Source of the DNA: Bacteroidales bacterium
GTDB taxonomy: Bacteria > Bacteroidota > Bacteroidia > Bacteroidales > Bacteroidaceae
Assembly: GCA_015060885.1 (NCBI GenBank)
Contig: SUXO01000017.1
Location: 1-42,550 of the forward strand
DNA length: 42,550 nucleotides
Direction of reading: 5' to 3'
Part shown: positions 8,237 through 16,993 of the stretch, piece after piece
How the letters are laid out: every line of letters begins with the position of its first letter
How positions within the stretch are numbered: position 1 is the first letter of the stretch
Notes under the pieces: model-generated
Databases searched by the model: none
The model's input: the letters and a program-made list of their open reading frames with translations, nothing else
What the model was told of the DNA's origin: nothing
Position numbers and translations under genes: made by a program

Positions 8237-9493
8237 ATGTACAACTCAACATATAGAAGCCCTTTAACAACTTTTACAACAATATTCATAATATTGTTTA
8301 GCATATATTATACACCAATAGATACATTTGGAACAAACGCACCTATTAAAATGACATTAATGGTGCTATCTGCAATAATACTATTCACACGCACCTTTAA
8401 AGCTTCAAAAGCTTTAATTATAGGTAGTCTGTATTTATTCTTTCAACTTCTCACAGCTAGTTTTCATTCCGACTCTTTCCGGTGGAGTACCTATATTTAT
8501 TCCGTTTTATTGACACTTACATACATCTGCTTTTACAATCTAATCTTCATAGAAAAGATTTTCACCATAGACCATTTTATTAAAATATGTAAATGGATGA
8601 TGATGATTTATTTTGTTGTATGCATCATACAACAAATTGCATTACTAGCAGGTATAAATGTAATGGTAGAGATAAACCTATGGAAACCGCTCGATAGAGG
8701 AATTGGTTGCAACTCATTAGCAAATGAACCAAGCCATTTTGCACGCATTATGCTCGTATACTATTATGCCTATATAAAATGCAACGAATATAAACGCGAC
8801 GAAGGCCCATTTACTTTAAAAGAGCTATTCAGTGGGGAGCATAAATGGGTTACAATACGATTTGTGTGGATGATGATAACAATGGGTAGCGGAACAGCTT
8901 TTGTTTGTTTAATTCTTCTCTCTCTCTACTTTGTGCGCAAGCACAACTGGTACTATATTTTGCCAACGCTCATTATTCTATATGGACTAATACAAGCATC
9001 GGGCATTGAACATCTGGACAGAGCTACAGGGGTTATGAACAATGCTGTGCAGCTCGATAAAGAGGGAGCGAGAGAAGCAGATGGTTCCGGCGCCAGTCGA
9101 GTTTCGCCATTTCTAAACTCGTTAAATGCAGATTTTACCAAATTTGAGACTTGGTTTGGACATGGCATCGACTATTCGGTAAATAATAGACTTTTCGCAA
9201 AACAAAAAGCAACTCTTTTTGACGATTATGGACTAATATTCTATATACTATCAATGATGTTAAACTTCTCTTGTGCATACAGTTTTTGGTCATTGGGAAC
9301 AGTCTTTATGTTTGCCGGAATTGGGGGAGGCTGTGGTAGCAACATACAATATGCTTGGGCTCTAATGATGATAATGACTTGCATTAGGTACTTCTATGAA
9401 AATCGTTATAATCCCGAAATATACGACGATTATGAGGACGAAGATTGTGAAATAGAAGAGATAGAAGAAAACACTCAAACAACAATAGAATAA
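8237..9493 (+). CDS. Wzy-like polysaccharide polymerase
   Basis: A 418-residue polytopic inner-membrane protein with about ten or more hydrophobic segments and a large loop around residues 255-315 containing GHGIDYSVNN. That is the layout of O-antigen/capsule polymerases of the Wzy group, which join flipped repeat units in the periplasm. The sequence is poorly conserved, as is usual for Wzy, so the call rests on topology and on its place among glycosyltransferases. The C-terminus is strikingly acidic (YDDYEDEDCEIEEIEE) and probably cytoplasmic. The gene abuts the next one directly (TAA 9491-9493, ATG 9494). It could also be a ligase-like protein. Confidence 0.75.
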   Translation: MYNSTYRSPLTTFTTIFIILFSIYYTPIDTFGTNAPIKMTLMVLSAIILFTRTFKASKALIIGSLYLFFQLLTASFHSDSFRWSTYIYSVLLTLTYICFYNLIFIEKIFTIDHFIKICKWMMMIYFVVCIIQQIALLAGINVMVEINLWKPLDRGIGCNSLANEPSHFARIMLVYYYAYIKCNEYKRDEGPFTLKELFSGEHKWVTIRFVWMMITMGSGTAFVCLILLSLYFVRKHNWYYILPTLIILYGLIQASGIEHLDRATGVMNNAVQLDKEGAREADGSGASRVSPFLNSLNADFTKFETWFGHGIDYSVNNRLFAKQKATLFDDYGLIFYILSMMLNFSCAYSFWSLGTVFMFAGIGGGCGSNIQYAWALMMIMTCIRYFYENRYNPEIYDDYEDEDCEIEEIEENTQTTIE

Positions 9494-10498
9494 ATGGGAA
9501 ACGCAAAAAAAATATTAAAAACCCGAATAACGGAGTTCTTCTCATTGTGGAAGTATTATAGTTTCTTATATGCACTATACAACGCTGTTTGGTGGTTTTG
9601 TTTTTATACACGCCCTCCCTTCTGCTATAAACTATCCACTTATGCTATAAAGAAAAAGACAGCGTGGCTCGACAAGTATATCGAAAGAGAATACAAACAT
9701 ATAATTGACAAGTACAAAAAAGCCGGCATTACAGATGCTGGCACAATTATAAAAGAACCAACAATTTGGATATTCTGGGGACAAGGTGAGGAGAATATGC
9801 CACCACTCGTGAAAGCCTGTTACAAGCAGCTAACAAGAAACAACTGTAATGTTACGCTTGTTACCAGCAAGAATATAAATGAGTTTCTCGATTTACCACA
9901 AGAAGTTATAGACAAGGTCAATTGTGGGAAAATATCCTGGGCCTATTTTAGCGATATTATACGAAATTCACTTTTAACAAAATATGGAGGATTGTGGATG
10001 GACGCGACCGTATGGGCTCCACATAAACTTCCAATAAAAGAATTTATGAATTATAGGTTCTTTTCTCCAGGAACAAGAATTGTAGTGAACAACCGAACAA
10101 TTAATTTCTGGTCCAATTTTGAATGGAGCTGGAATGGTTGGTGTTTATGGAGCAATATGACGAATTATCCCATTTTCTCGTTTGTTGCAGATATGTTGAC
10201 TGAAATAGCAATTAAGGAGGAGGTTATTCCCGATTATGTAACCATTGATTACCTCATATATTACGCAATTCGCAGTCACCCCACGACACATAAAGATCTG
10301 GAATTCTCGCAAACCTTTAATTGCAAAAACAGGCATACACTTGCCTCAATAATGCACGAGGAGTACAATGAAGTACAATACAAGGAACTTATAGAGGACA
10401 ACTATTTCTTCAAATTAAGTTTCCGCGCCGGATGGAAAGAAAGAACCAAAGAAGGCAAAAAAACTTTTTATGGACATCTTATAAGCAATCCTCAATGA
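9494..10498 (+). CDS. Capsular polysaccharide synthesis glycosyltransferase (Caps_synth / GT32-like)
   Basis: A 334-residue protein with the family hallmarks TIWIFWGQGEENMPPLVKAC at about residues 90-110, ISWAYFSDIIRNSLLTKYGG and GGLWMDATVWAP at about 170-180. The Asp in the last block corresponds to the DXD-type nucleotide-sugar site of GT32-like enzymes. The first 50 residues include a hydrophobic aromatic segment (FFSLWKYYSFLYALY) that may anchor it to the membrane. It starts immediately after the polymerase stop and overlaps the next gene by ATGA at 10495. It would transfer one sugar of the repeat unit; the identity is not evident. Confidence 0.82.
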   Translation: MGNAKKILKTRITEFFSLWKYYSFLYALYNAVWWFCFYTRPPFCYKLSTYAIKKKTAWLDKYIEREYKHIIDKYKKAGITDAGTIIKEPTIWIFWGQGEENMPPLVKACYKQLTRNNCNVTLVTSKNINEFLDLPQEVIDKVNCGKISWAYFSDIIRNSLLTKYGGLWMDATVWAPHKLPIKEFMNYRFFSPGTRIVVNNRTINFWSNFEWSWNGWCLWSNMTNYPIFSFVADMLTEIAIKEEVIPDYVTIDYLIYYAIRSHPTTHKDLEFSQTFNCKNRHTLASIMHEEYNEVQYKELIEDNYFFKLSFRAGWKERTKEGKKTFYGHLISNPQ

Positions 10499-11466
10499 TT
10501 AATCTCACCCTAGCTATCTGCGTTTACAACGCCGAGAAATATATAAAAGAGACCCTGCAATCGATAATGGCACAGACTATGCAGGATTTCCACCTGCTCA
10601 TTGTGAACGATTGCAGCACCGACGGCAGCGTTGCCATAATTGAGGAGTTCTTTGCAGAAAACCAACGGCAATATGAACTTGTGAACCTCCCTGTAAACGG
10701 AGGATTGAGCGCAGGACGAAGATATGTCGAGGAGCACGCTGCCACAAAATACATAATGTTTGTTGATGCTGATGACTGCCCGCACCCCACACTCGTTGAA
10801 AAGCTATACAACAAAATAGCATCGGACAAAGACCTTATGGCCGTGGGATGCCATCTCGAATATATGGACAGTAAAGGCCGAAAAATAAACGGCGGTATAT
10901 TCCTGGGCGAAACCACAAAAGAGGGCTTTTACCGTAAAGCAGAAAAAGAGAAACTCATATTTATGCAGCCTACTGCAATATATGACCGCGAGGTTGCGTT
11001 GAGCGTAGGCGGGCATAACATCACCGGGTTCCCTGCGGGAAAGCCGCGCTACCAGGACCTTTGCGAGGACCTCGACTTGTGGACACGTATGAGCGACCTA
11101 TACAAGGAGGGAAAGGCCATAATTGTAATACCCGAGATTCTGTGTCGCTACCGCAAGCACGAAAATGCTATGTCGGCCAATTCCATTGGTATGATACTGC
11201 GTATGCGGCACATAAAAAAGAACCTTAAACTGCGCCGCCGCGGGGAGAAAGAACTCTCATTCATTGAATTCAAAGAGAGCCTCACCTGCGAGGAACTTAC
11301 TAAAATAGAAAAAGATGCAAAAGCAGCCGATGCCCTGCGACAAGGTTACTATGCACTTAAAAAGGGAAGAATTTTCACATTCATAGGCAAGCTGGCTGCA
11401 TCCATTTACAACAACCCCACGTATTTTATAGACAAGTTCAAGCACAATGTGTTGAGGAGGAAATAG
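10495..11466 (+). CDS. Glycosyltransferase family 2
   Basis: A 323-residue GT2 protein starting MINLTLAICVYNAEKYIKET, with HLLIVNDCSTDGS at about 33-45 and the metal-binding FVDADD at about 85-90. A longer open frame begins at 10432, but ATG 10495 fits both the family N-terminus and the ATGA overlap with the preceding stop. The base composition is clearly richer in GC than that of the genes before it, marking a change in ancestry inside the locus. A 111-nt gap follows, with a short palindrome and a dispersed repeat, so this may be the end of one transcriptional segment. Confidence 0.88.
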   Translation: MINLTLAICVYNAEKYIKETLQSIMAQTMQDFHLLIVNDCSTDGSVAIIEEFFAENQRQYELVNLPVNGGLSAGRRYVEEHAATKYIMFVDADDCPHPTLVEKLYNKIASDKDLMAVGCHLEYMDSKGRKINGGIFLGETTKEGFYRKAEKEKLIFMQPTAIYDREVALSVGGHNITGFPAGKPRYQDLCEDLDLWTRMSDLYKEGKAIIVIPEILCRYRKHENAMSANSIGMILRMRHIKKNLKLRRRGEKELSFIEFKESLTCEELTKIEKDAKAADALRQGYYALKKGRIFTFIGKLAASIYNNPTYFIDKFKHNVLRRK

Positions 11467-11482
11467 GCTTATTTAAATAAGC
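11467..11482. repeat. 16-bp perfect palindrome after a GT2 gene
   Basis: GCTTATTTAAATAAGC directly follows the stop at 11466. There is no T-run after it, so it is not a standard intrinsic terminator. It could be a weak transcription or mRNA-processing signal, or a binding site. Confidence 0.45.
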
Positions 11483-11511
11483 TATGATATAGCGTTGCCC
11501 CAAATACCGTC

Positions 11512-11539
11512 TGTCATATCGAACGTATGTGAGATATCT
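11512..11539 (+). repeat. 28-nt dispersed repeat, copy 1
   Basis: This 28-nt segment matches the reverse complement of 38070-38097 at 26 of 28 positions. The shared core reads ATATCGA, then CGTATG, then GAGATATC, and its ends are themselves partly palindromic. It lies in the gap before the kinase gene at 11578. Confidence 0.6.
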
Positions 11540-11577
11540 AAAAACACGCACCTACTCACCTAAGCAGATTACACAAA

Positions 11578-12900
11578 ATGAAACAAGGAATAACCGCCAC
11601 ACATATAAAGGAAGTAATTGGTTTTCTTAACAAGAAAGCCGACTACGCCGTGCTGCGCAACTTTGAGGAACTGCCCGACAAGAACACAGCGCGTGACATA
11701 GACATAATAATCACACGCAAAAGCTACAAGACAATAAAGGAGGAACTTGTTGACCTGATAGACAGGAGCGGGTGGAAGATAGTAACATACCTGCACAGCG
11801 ACCGGCTGATAACGTTTGTTTGCGCAACAACAACCGAAGAGGATACCGACATTGTGCAGTGGGATTTCTTCTTCGATACATCGGTCTGGGGCATACAACT
11901 AATGAGTGCCGAGGAGTTGCTCGCGAACAAGAAATTCAATGGCTTTTTACACCACATTGGTACCGAGGGGCAGTTCTTGGATAAATATCTCTACGACAGG
12001 GCTGTGAGAACTCAATACCCCGAAAAGTACCGCGCCACACGCGAGGCAGCCTGCCAGTCGCCCATTGTCATTGAAAAACTTTCAAGGATATTCGGTTGCA
12101 ATTCGGTTGAAGAGTGCGACAAGAAAAGTGGCAAAAGACTTATACTCACCGCCTTGTGGGCCAACATAAAGAGCCGCCCGCTGGCACTCGTTGCCGGTAT
12201 ATTTTATTTCCTTTATACTTTTATAAAGAACTATATATGCTCGAACACCGGTGTGAGCATAGGGTTTACCGGCCCCGACGGCAGCGGCAAGACCACTGTG
12301 ATTGATATGTTGCTCGAAAGAATTGCATCTGTCTTTAAAAAAGCACACAAGTACTACCACTTCCGCCCCACCCTCTTCGGGAACCTGGGCGAGGTGGCCC
12401 ACTCGGCAGGCATTAAGAAGGAGGTGGACCGCGATTACAGCAACCCACATCGCGGCGGAAAGACCGGCAAGGCAAGCTCGCTTGCCCGCCTTGCCTACTA
12501 CTCCATCGACTACATTGTGGGCTACTTTGTAAAGGTAAAGAGTGCTACGCGCATAACTCGCGTAATTATTTTCGACCGTTACTACACCGATATAATCTGC
12601 GACAGCCGCCGTTCGCGTATCTACCTTAACCCCAAATTCCTCTACTGGTGGGGCAAGCTGTTCATTCCCTCGCTCAACTATAATATTCTGCTCACAGCAA
12701 GCAGCGAGAGTATTCTCGCCCGCAAACGCGAGCTCGACGAGGAGGGAATAAACACCATAAATGCAAAAATTGACTACCTGTGCGGCAAAAAAGGTTACCG
12801 CAAAGTACTAAACGAAAAGGCACCGCAATGTGCTGTGAACGAGATACTCACTTATGTTTTCGATGAGCAGCACAAGAAGAATTTAAAGAGATTGAGATAA
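11578..12900 (+). CDS. Nucleotidyltransferase-fold and P-loop kinase fusion protein
   Basis: A 440-residue two-part protein. Residues 1 to about 150 resemble a nucleotidyltransferase fold: VLRNFEELPDKNTARDIDII gives a D40-x-D42 pair, and VQWDFFF supplies a later acidic strand. Residues 228-440 form a thymidylate-kinase-like P-loop domain with GFTGPDGSGKTT (Walker A, K238), IIFDRYYTDII at about 325-335, and a lid-like region with Arg/Lys (ILARKRELDEE). A hydrophobic segment at about 203-220 links them and could be a membrane hairpin. The substrate is unknown; such genes recur in Bacteroidales polysaccharide loci, where phosphorylation of a sugar, lipid or polymer end would fit. It is GC-richer than the flanking acyltransferase. 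Standard TMP kinase function is unlikely given the context and fusion. Confidence 0.7.
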   Translation: MKQGITATHIKEVIGFLNKKADYAVLRNFEELPDKNTARDIDIIITRKSYKTIKEELVDLIDRSGWKIVTYLHSDRLITFVCATTTEEDTDIVQWDFFFDTSVWGIQLMSAEELLANKKFNGFLHHIGTEGQFLDKYLYDRAVRTQYPEKYRATREAACQSPIVIEKLSRIFGCNSVEECDKKSGKRLILTALWANIKSRPLALVAGIFYFLYTFIKNYICSNTGVSIGFTGPDGSGKTTVIDMLLERIASVFKKAHKYYHFRPTLFGNLGEVAHSAGIKKEVDRDYSNPHRGGKTGKASSLARLAYYSIDYIVGYFVKVKSATRITRVIIFDRYYTDIICDSRRSRIYLNPKFLYWWGKLFIPSLNYNILLTASSESILARKRELDEEGINTINAKIDYLCGKKGYRKVLNEKAPQCAVNEILTYVFDEQHKKNLKRLR

Positions 12901-12904
12901 CATT

Positions 12905-13879
12905 ATGACGCAAGCACAAAGAATTGAATTTATTGACCTTGCAAAAGGTATATGTATTTTTTTAGTTGTTACAGGACATTGTGGAGCCGCAATTGGCTTA
13001 CCCGGATACGACATCGTGCGAATGCCTTTATACTTCATCCTTTCAGGATTATTCTTTAAAACATACGGGGGGGTAAAACGCCTTATAATCAAAAAGTTGA
13101 ACAAAATTCTAATCCCTTTTGTTTTTTTCTATCTCCTCGGCAATTTTGCATTTTACACTATAAAATATATTGCCCCACAACTTTTAATAACAGATGCACG
13201 GGGAATTTTTGATGTTTTTGATAACCGCCAATTCTTCAACGGCCCCATTTGGTTTCTTCTCTGTTTGTTTTGGTGTAACATATATTTTGCACTAATACAC
13301 TCTTATATAAAGAAAGATGGAATACGCATTGCTATTGTTTGTTTGCTGGGATTAATTGGATGGTGGTTGGGATATAAGAATTATTTTGTTCCCTTGTTTA
13401 TAGATGTAGCAATGACTGCATTGCCATTTTTTGCATTTGGTTATTATTTAAAAAGAAGCAATATCTTATATCCTAATAACTTGGATAAATACAATTTGAT
13501 TCTTGCATTTGCATTTTGGTGCGTTTCCTTTATATTAATAAAAACAACAGATTTCAGGTTATCATTCCATTATAACGGCATAAACGGAATTAGCACATAT
13601 TTTATAGCCATTGCATCGGTTTTATCAATACTATTTCTTTGTAAAAGTATCAAAAGATTGCCATATTTCTCTTATATAGGGAGATACTCCATAATACTTC
13701 TTTGTGTACACCATATGATTTACCGTCCTGTAAAAGTACTATTACAAACAACCGGAATTGAAACTATAAACAACGGATATATTGTAGCAATAATAACACT
13801 ATTATTATCAACTTTATGCATTCCTATATGCATAAAATATATTCCCTGGTTCGTAGCACAAAAAGATTTAATAAAATGA
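12905..13879 (+). CDS. Membrane acyltransferase (acyltransferase 3 family)
   Basis: A 324-residue polytopic membrane protein opening RIEFIDLAKGICIFLVVTGH. The conserved His of the first helix is at about residue 23, and PLYFILSGLFFK at about 41-52 is also typical. Some ten hydrophobic segments follow, including INGISTYFIAIASVLS and YSIILLCVHHMIYRP near the end. It likely O-acylates the polysaccharide or its precursor. It starts 4 nt after the kinase gene and overlaps the following GT2 gene by ATGA. It is markedly AT-rich between GC-richer neighbours and differs in sequence from the acyltransferases at 187 and 27186. Confidence 0.85.
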   Translation: MTQAQRIEFIDLAKGICIFLVVTGHCGAAIGLPGYDIVRMPLYFILSGLFFKTYGGVKRLIIKKLNKILIPFVFFYLLGNFAFYTIKYIAPQLLITDARGIFDVFDNRQFFNGPIWFLLCLFWCNIYFALIHSYIKKDGIRIAIVCLLGLIGWWLGYKNYFVPLFIDVAMTALPFFAFGYYLKRSNILYPNNLDKYNLILAFAFWCVSFILIKTTDFRLSFHYNGINGISTYFIAIASVLSILFLCKSIKRLPYFSYIGRYSIILLCVHHMIYRPVKVLLQTTGIETINNGYIVAIITLLLSTLCIPICIKYIPWFVAQKDLIK

Positions 13880-14646
13880 CCGAATTCATCTCACTAATTA
13901 CCGTCTGTTGGAACAGCGAAAAGACTATTGCTCGAACAATAGAGTCTGTTTTGAAGCAATGCTTCACAAACTATGAGTATATTATAATTGACGGAGCATC
14001 AACCGACAGAACCGTTGACATAATCAAGCAATATGAGCCTTTGTTTAAGGGAAAACTTAAATATGCGAGCGAACCCGACAAGGGTATTTATGATGCATTC
14101 AACAAAGGTATCAGACAAGCAACAGGAAAATATGTATGGCTTGTAAACAGTGACGATTATATAGAGAATGATGCGCTGCAACTGATTTATAATTTTTCAC
14201 AGAATTATAAAGATGGCGAAGAACCTATAATATCGGGTATAATGAACGTAAGGGGTGAGAAGAACAAGATCCTTTACCAAGTACAATCATCGCCCGAAAA
14301 GGTTAAGGCTGCATACAGAAACAACACTATGGGTACCATTCACCCGGCAACAATCGTTCCCAAAAGAATATATGACGAGATTGGGTTATACGATATAAAC
14401 TACAAGATAATTGGAGATATCGATTGGTTCAAGCGAGCCTATAAGGCAAATATGCCTATTGCATTCTTAAAAGAGGTGATAACAAATTTTAACACCGGGG
14501 GGGTGAGCACTGCATCTGACAATAAAAAAAGCATTAAGGACAGAAAATATCTTATAAGCAAATTCTATCCGAATTTCTTTCAGCGCAACTATCAGTTTCT
14601 TAAATGGCTGGCAATGTTCTATCTTGTAAAATACATTAAAAAGTAA
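13876..14646 (+). CDS. Glycosyltransferase family 2 (WcaA-like)
   Basis: A 256-residue GT2 enzyme beginning MTEFISLITVCWNSEKTIAR, with YIIIDGASTDRTVDII, YASEPDKGIYDAFNKGI and VNSDDYIE as the DXD equivalent. The DKGIYDAFNKG block is typical of the small WcaA-type transferases of O-antigen and capsule loci. A longer frame from 13816 is open, but ATG 13876 fits the family N-terminus and overlaps the previous stop by ATGA. The length is normal. It is AT-rich like the acyltransferase before it, so the two probably arrived together. The sugar is unknown. Confidence 0.88.
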   Translation: MTEFISLITVCWNSEKTIARTIESVLKQCFTNYEYIIIDGASTDRTVDIIKQYEPLFKGKLKYASEPDKGIYDAFNKGIRQATGKYVWLVNSDDYIENDALQLIYNFSQNYKDGEEPIISGIMNVRGEKNKILYQVQSSPEKVKAAYRNNTMGTIHPATIVPKRIYDEIGLYDINYKIIGDIDWFKRAYKANMPIAFLKEVITNFNTGGVSTASDNKKSIKDRKYLISKFYPNFFQRNYQFLKWLAMFYLVKYIKK

Positions 14647-14655
14647 CTCCATAAT

Positions 14656-15894
14656 ATGTCACACCCAAAGCATAAAATTTTCGTTTCAGCCTACGCCTGC
14701 GAGCCCGGGCAGGGCAGCGAGATTGGCGTGGGATGGCACTGGGTACTCGAAATGTCGCGCTACTTTGAACTATGGGTGCTCACACGCGAGAGCAACCGCC
14801 CCACCATTGAGCCGTGGATTAAGGAGAACCCCGAATACCGCAACATACACTTCCTTTACTTTGACCTTCCCAAGTGGGCGAGGTTCTGGAAAAAGGGGCT
14901 ACGCGGTGTGCGCACATACTACAATATATGGCAATTCTGTACAGATGGCATTGTGAAGCGCACAATGCGCGAGAACGGCATTAAAATATTCCACCACATA
15001 ACATACGGCAACGTGCTGTGGAAGGTAAGTTCCTACGGGCAAAAGCAGTTCTTCGTTTGGGGCCCGGTAGGAGGATTGGAAACAATCCCCGCCGAGTACA
15101 GTAACCACTACGGGCGCAAAGCACGCATCATAGAGCAGGCGCGCCGTGCAACCATTAGACTGTTGCCTGTAAATATGGGGTTCAAGCAACGTTGCAAGAA
15201 CGCCGATATTATATTGTGCAAAACCGAGATTACCAGCAATCTTATACCCGCCAAGTATCGTGACAAGGCAGTTCTCTTCACCGATGTTGCCGTGGAAAGC
15301 CTGGCGCAACACACCGGTAACCAGGAAACGAAAAGCAACTGCACAAATTTCATAACCGTGGGAAGGCTCGAAGCCTGGCGCGGGTTCGACATAGCGATAG
15401 AGAGTTTTGCGAAAGCGGCAAAAGAGCGCAACGACATACACCTCACTATTGTGGGCAAAGGTGGCGACAAGGAGCGCCTGAAAGCCATTGCAAAGCAGCA
15501 AGGCATTGAGGATAAAATTACATTCACCGGCAAGGTGGAGATGGAAGAGTATTACCGCCTGCTTGCCGCGAGCGATGTTGCGATAAACGCTTCGCTTAAA
15601 GAGGGTGCCGTTACAGTTTCGTTTGACACACTTTCAATGGGCAAGCCGCTTATATGCCTCGACACCACCGGCTACACGCGCTACTTTTCGAACGAATATG
15701 CAATTGTAATCCCACGCACAAGCCGCAAGAATGTTATTGAAAAAATGAGTGCTGCCATTGTGCGCCTGTGCAACGAAGAGGAGAGGAAATCCCTCGGTGA
15801 GAAGGCCAAAAGTGCCGGCACACAGTTTACCTGGCAGGCACGCGGTGAGGAGTTCTGCGATTTGTTGATGAGCAAAATAAAGAGTTGCTTATAA
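14656..15894 (+). CDS. Glycosyltransferase family 4 (GT-B)
   Basis: A 412-residue GT-B enzyme. The N-terminal domain has SAYACEPGQGSEIGVGWHWV, a glycine-rich acceptor loop, and FVWGPVGGLETIP. The C-terminal domain has FITVGRLEAWRGFDIAIESF and NASLKEGAVTVSFDTLSMGKP, the position of the usual E-x7-E motif. Here the second acidic residue of that motif is replaced (EGAVTVSFD), a feature seen in some members. From here to 19155 the genes are visibly richer in GC than the preceding pair. A 9-nt gap precedes it and 12 nt follow. Confidence 0.85.
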   Translation: MSHPKHKIFVSAYACEPGQGSEIGVGWHWVLEMSRYFELWVLTRESNRPTIEPWIKENPEYRNIHFLYFDLPKWARFWKKGLRGVRTYYNIWQFCTDGIVKRTMRENGIKIFHHITYGNVLWKVSSYGQKQFFVWGPVGGLETIPAEYSNHYGRKARIIEQARRATIRLLPVNMGFKQRCKNADIILCKTEITSNLIPAKYRDKAVLFTDVAVESLAQHTGNQETKSNCTNFITVGRLEAWRGFDIAIESFAKAAKERNDIHLTIVGKGGDKERLKAIAKQQGIEDKITFTGKVEMEEYYRLLAASDVAINASLKEGAVTVSFDTLSMGKPLICLDTTGYTRYFSNEYAIVIPRTSRKNVIEKMSAAIVRLCNEEERKSLGEKAKSAGTQFTWQARGEEFCDLLMSKIKSCL

Positions 15895-15906
15895 AAAGCA
15901 TAGACA

Positions 15907-16992
15907 ATGAACCTGTTACTCAATAAAATAATCACCCGCGACGGCGGGACAATGTTCTACCGTTTTGGAAATGCCGACGGCAAGCGATGGATTGTTCCCG
16001 CACGCAATATGCGGGTGGCACTCAACTTGTACCAGCCGAGTGGGCGCAACGGCAAGCTGGTAAAGGCATTGTTCCCGTGGTTGCACAGCCTGTTGCCTGT
16101 GCGCCGTGTTATAAAAGCCGAAACCATCCAATGCTCCCTGCAAAAGGAACTGAACGGGAAGCTATGCAATATATTCGGCGTTGAGGAAGCGGAATTCGCC
16201 ATATTCGAAGGAACCCCCAGCGTGCATCAGAAGGTAACGATGCAGCTGAGTTGCGGGAAACAGATTCTTGGCTACTGCAAGGTGAGCGACAACAAGGAGA
16301 TACTTGCCCTTTTTGAAAAGGAGACCGCTACACTGCAACAGCTTGCAGCGATGGGCGTAAAAGGAATACCGCAAGCGCTCTATTGCGGGACATTGAGCAA
16401 CGGAGCGCACATATTCGTGCAAAGCACTGTGAAAAGCACCCGTTCGAAAGTGGTACACCAATGGGGGGCGTTGCAGGAAGAATTCATTGCTGTACTCCAC
16501 GAGAAAACGAAACAGACTATCCCATTTGAGGAGAGCGACTACTATAAATCGCTCACCGCACTGCAAGAACACCTTAATTGGCTGCCGGCAAGCATAGACC
16601 AAAAGGTTGTAGCAGCCGCAATTGCAGAGGTTATGGCAAAATATCGCGGTAAAATGGTGGAATTTTCGGCCTGCCACGGCGACTTCACCCCGTGGAATAT
16701 GTTTGTGGAGAAGGGAGAACTTTTTGCCTTCGACTTTGAATATTCATCACTCACCTGCCCGCCCGGCCTCGACCGTTGCCACTTTGAGTTGCAGACTGCA
16801 ATATTTGAAAAGAACATGACTGCCGAAGAGATTGCAACAGTTGCTGACATTACAGGAAAAGAGCCACTGGTCGAATATCTGCTCAACATTATGTCGCGCT
16901 TTGCTGTGCGCGAGAAGGGAGATATAAAGGGTGATGTTGCACGCTCTTTTGAAATTTGGCACAAGCTGCTCATAAAATTGTCGACGGAATAA
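15907..16992 (+). CDS. APH-fold kinase-like protein
   Basis: A 361-residue protein with the catalytic signature of the aminoglycoside phosphotransferase/choline kinase fold: CHGDFTPWNMF at about residues 256-266, giving H257-x-D259-x4-N264, followed by FAFDFEYSS with the metal-binding D276. The N-terminal lobe contains HQKVTMQLS and ILGYCKVS as probable nucleotide-binding strands. Lysine K125 of the latter is a candidate for ATP contact. In this setting the substrate is probably a sugar, a lipid-linked glycan or a small polyol rather than an antibiotic. The gene sits between two GT4 genes, with 1 nt to the next start. The true substrate is not shown by the sequence. Confidence 0.72.
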   Translation: MNLLLNKIITRDGGTMFYRFGNADGKRWIVPARNMRVALNLYQPSGRNGKLVKALFPWLHSLLPVRRVIKAETIQCSLQKELNGKLCNIFGVEEAEFAIFEGTPSVHQKVTMQLSCGKQILGYCKVSDNKEILALFEKETATLQQLAAMGVKGIPQALYCGTLSNGAHIFVQSTVKSTRSKVVHQWGALQEEFIAVLHEKTKQTIPFEESDYYKSLTALQEHLNWLPASIDQKVVAAAIAEVMAKYRGKMVEFSACHGDFTPWNMFVEKGELFAFDFEYSSLTCPPGLDRCHFELQTAIFEKNMTAEEIATVADITGKEPLVEYLLNIMSRFAVREKGDIKGDVARSFEIWHKLLIKLSTE

Positions 16993-16993
16993 T

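Noticed and set aside
15907-16992. Aminoglycoside resistance gene
   Set aside because: The APH fold is present, but the position among polysaccharide genes and the unusual N-terminal part make an antibiotic substrate improbable.
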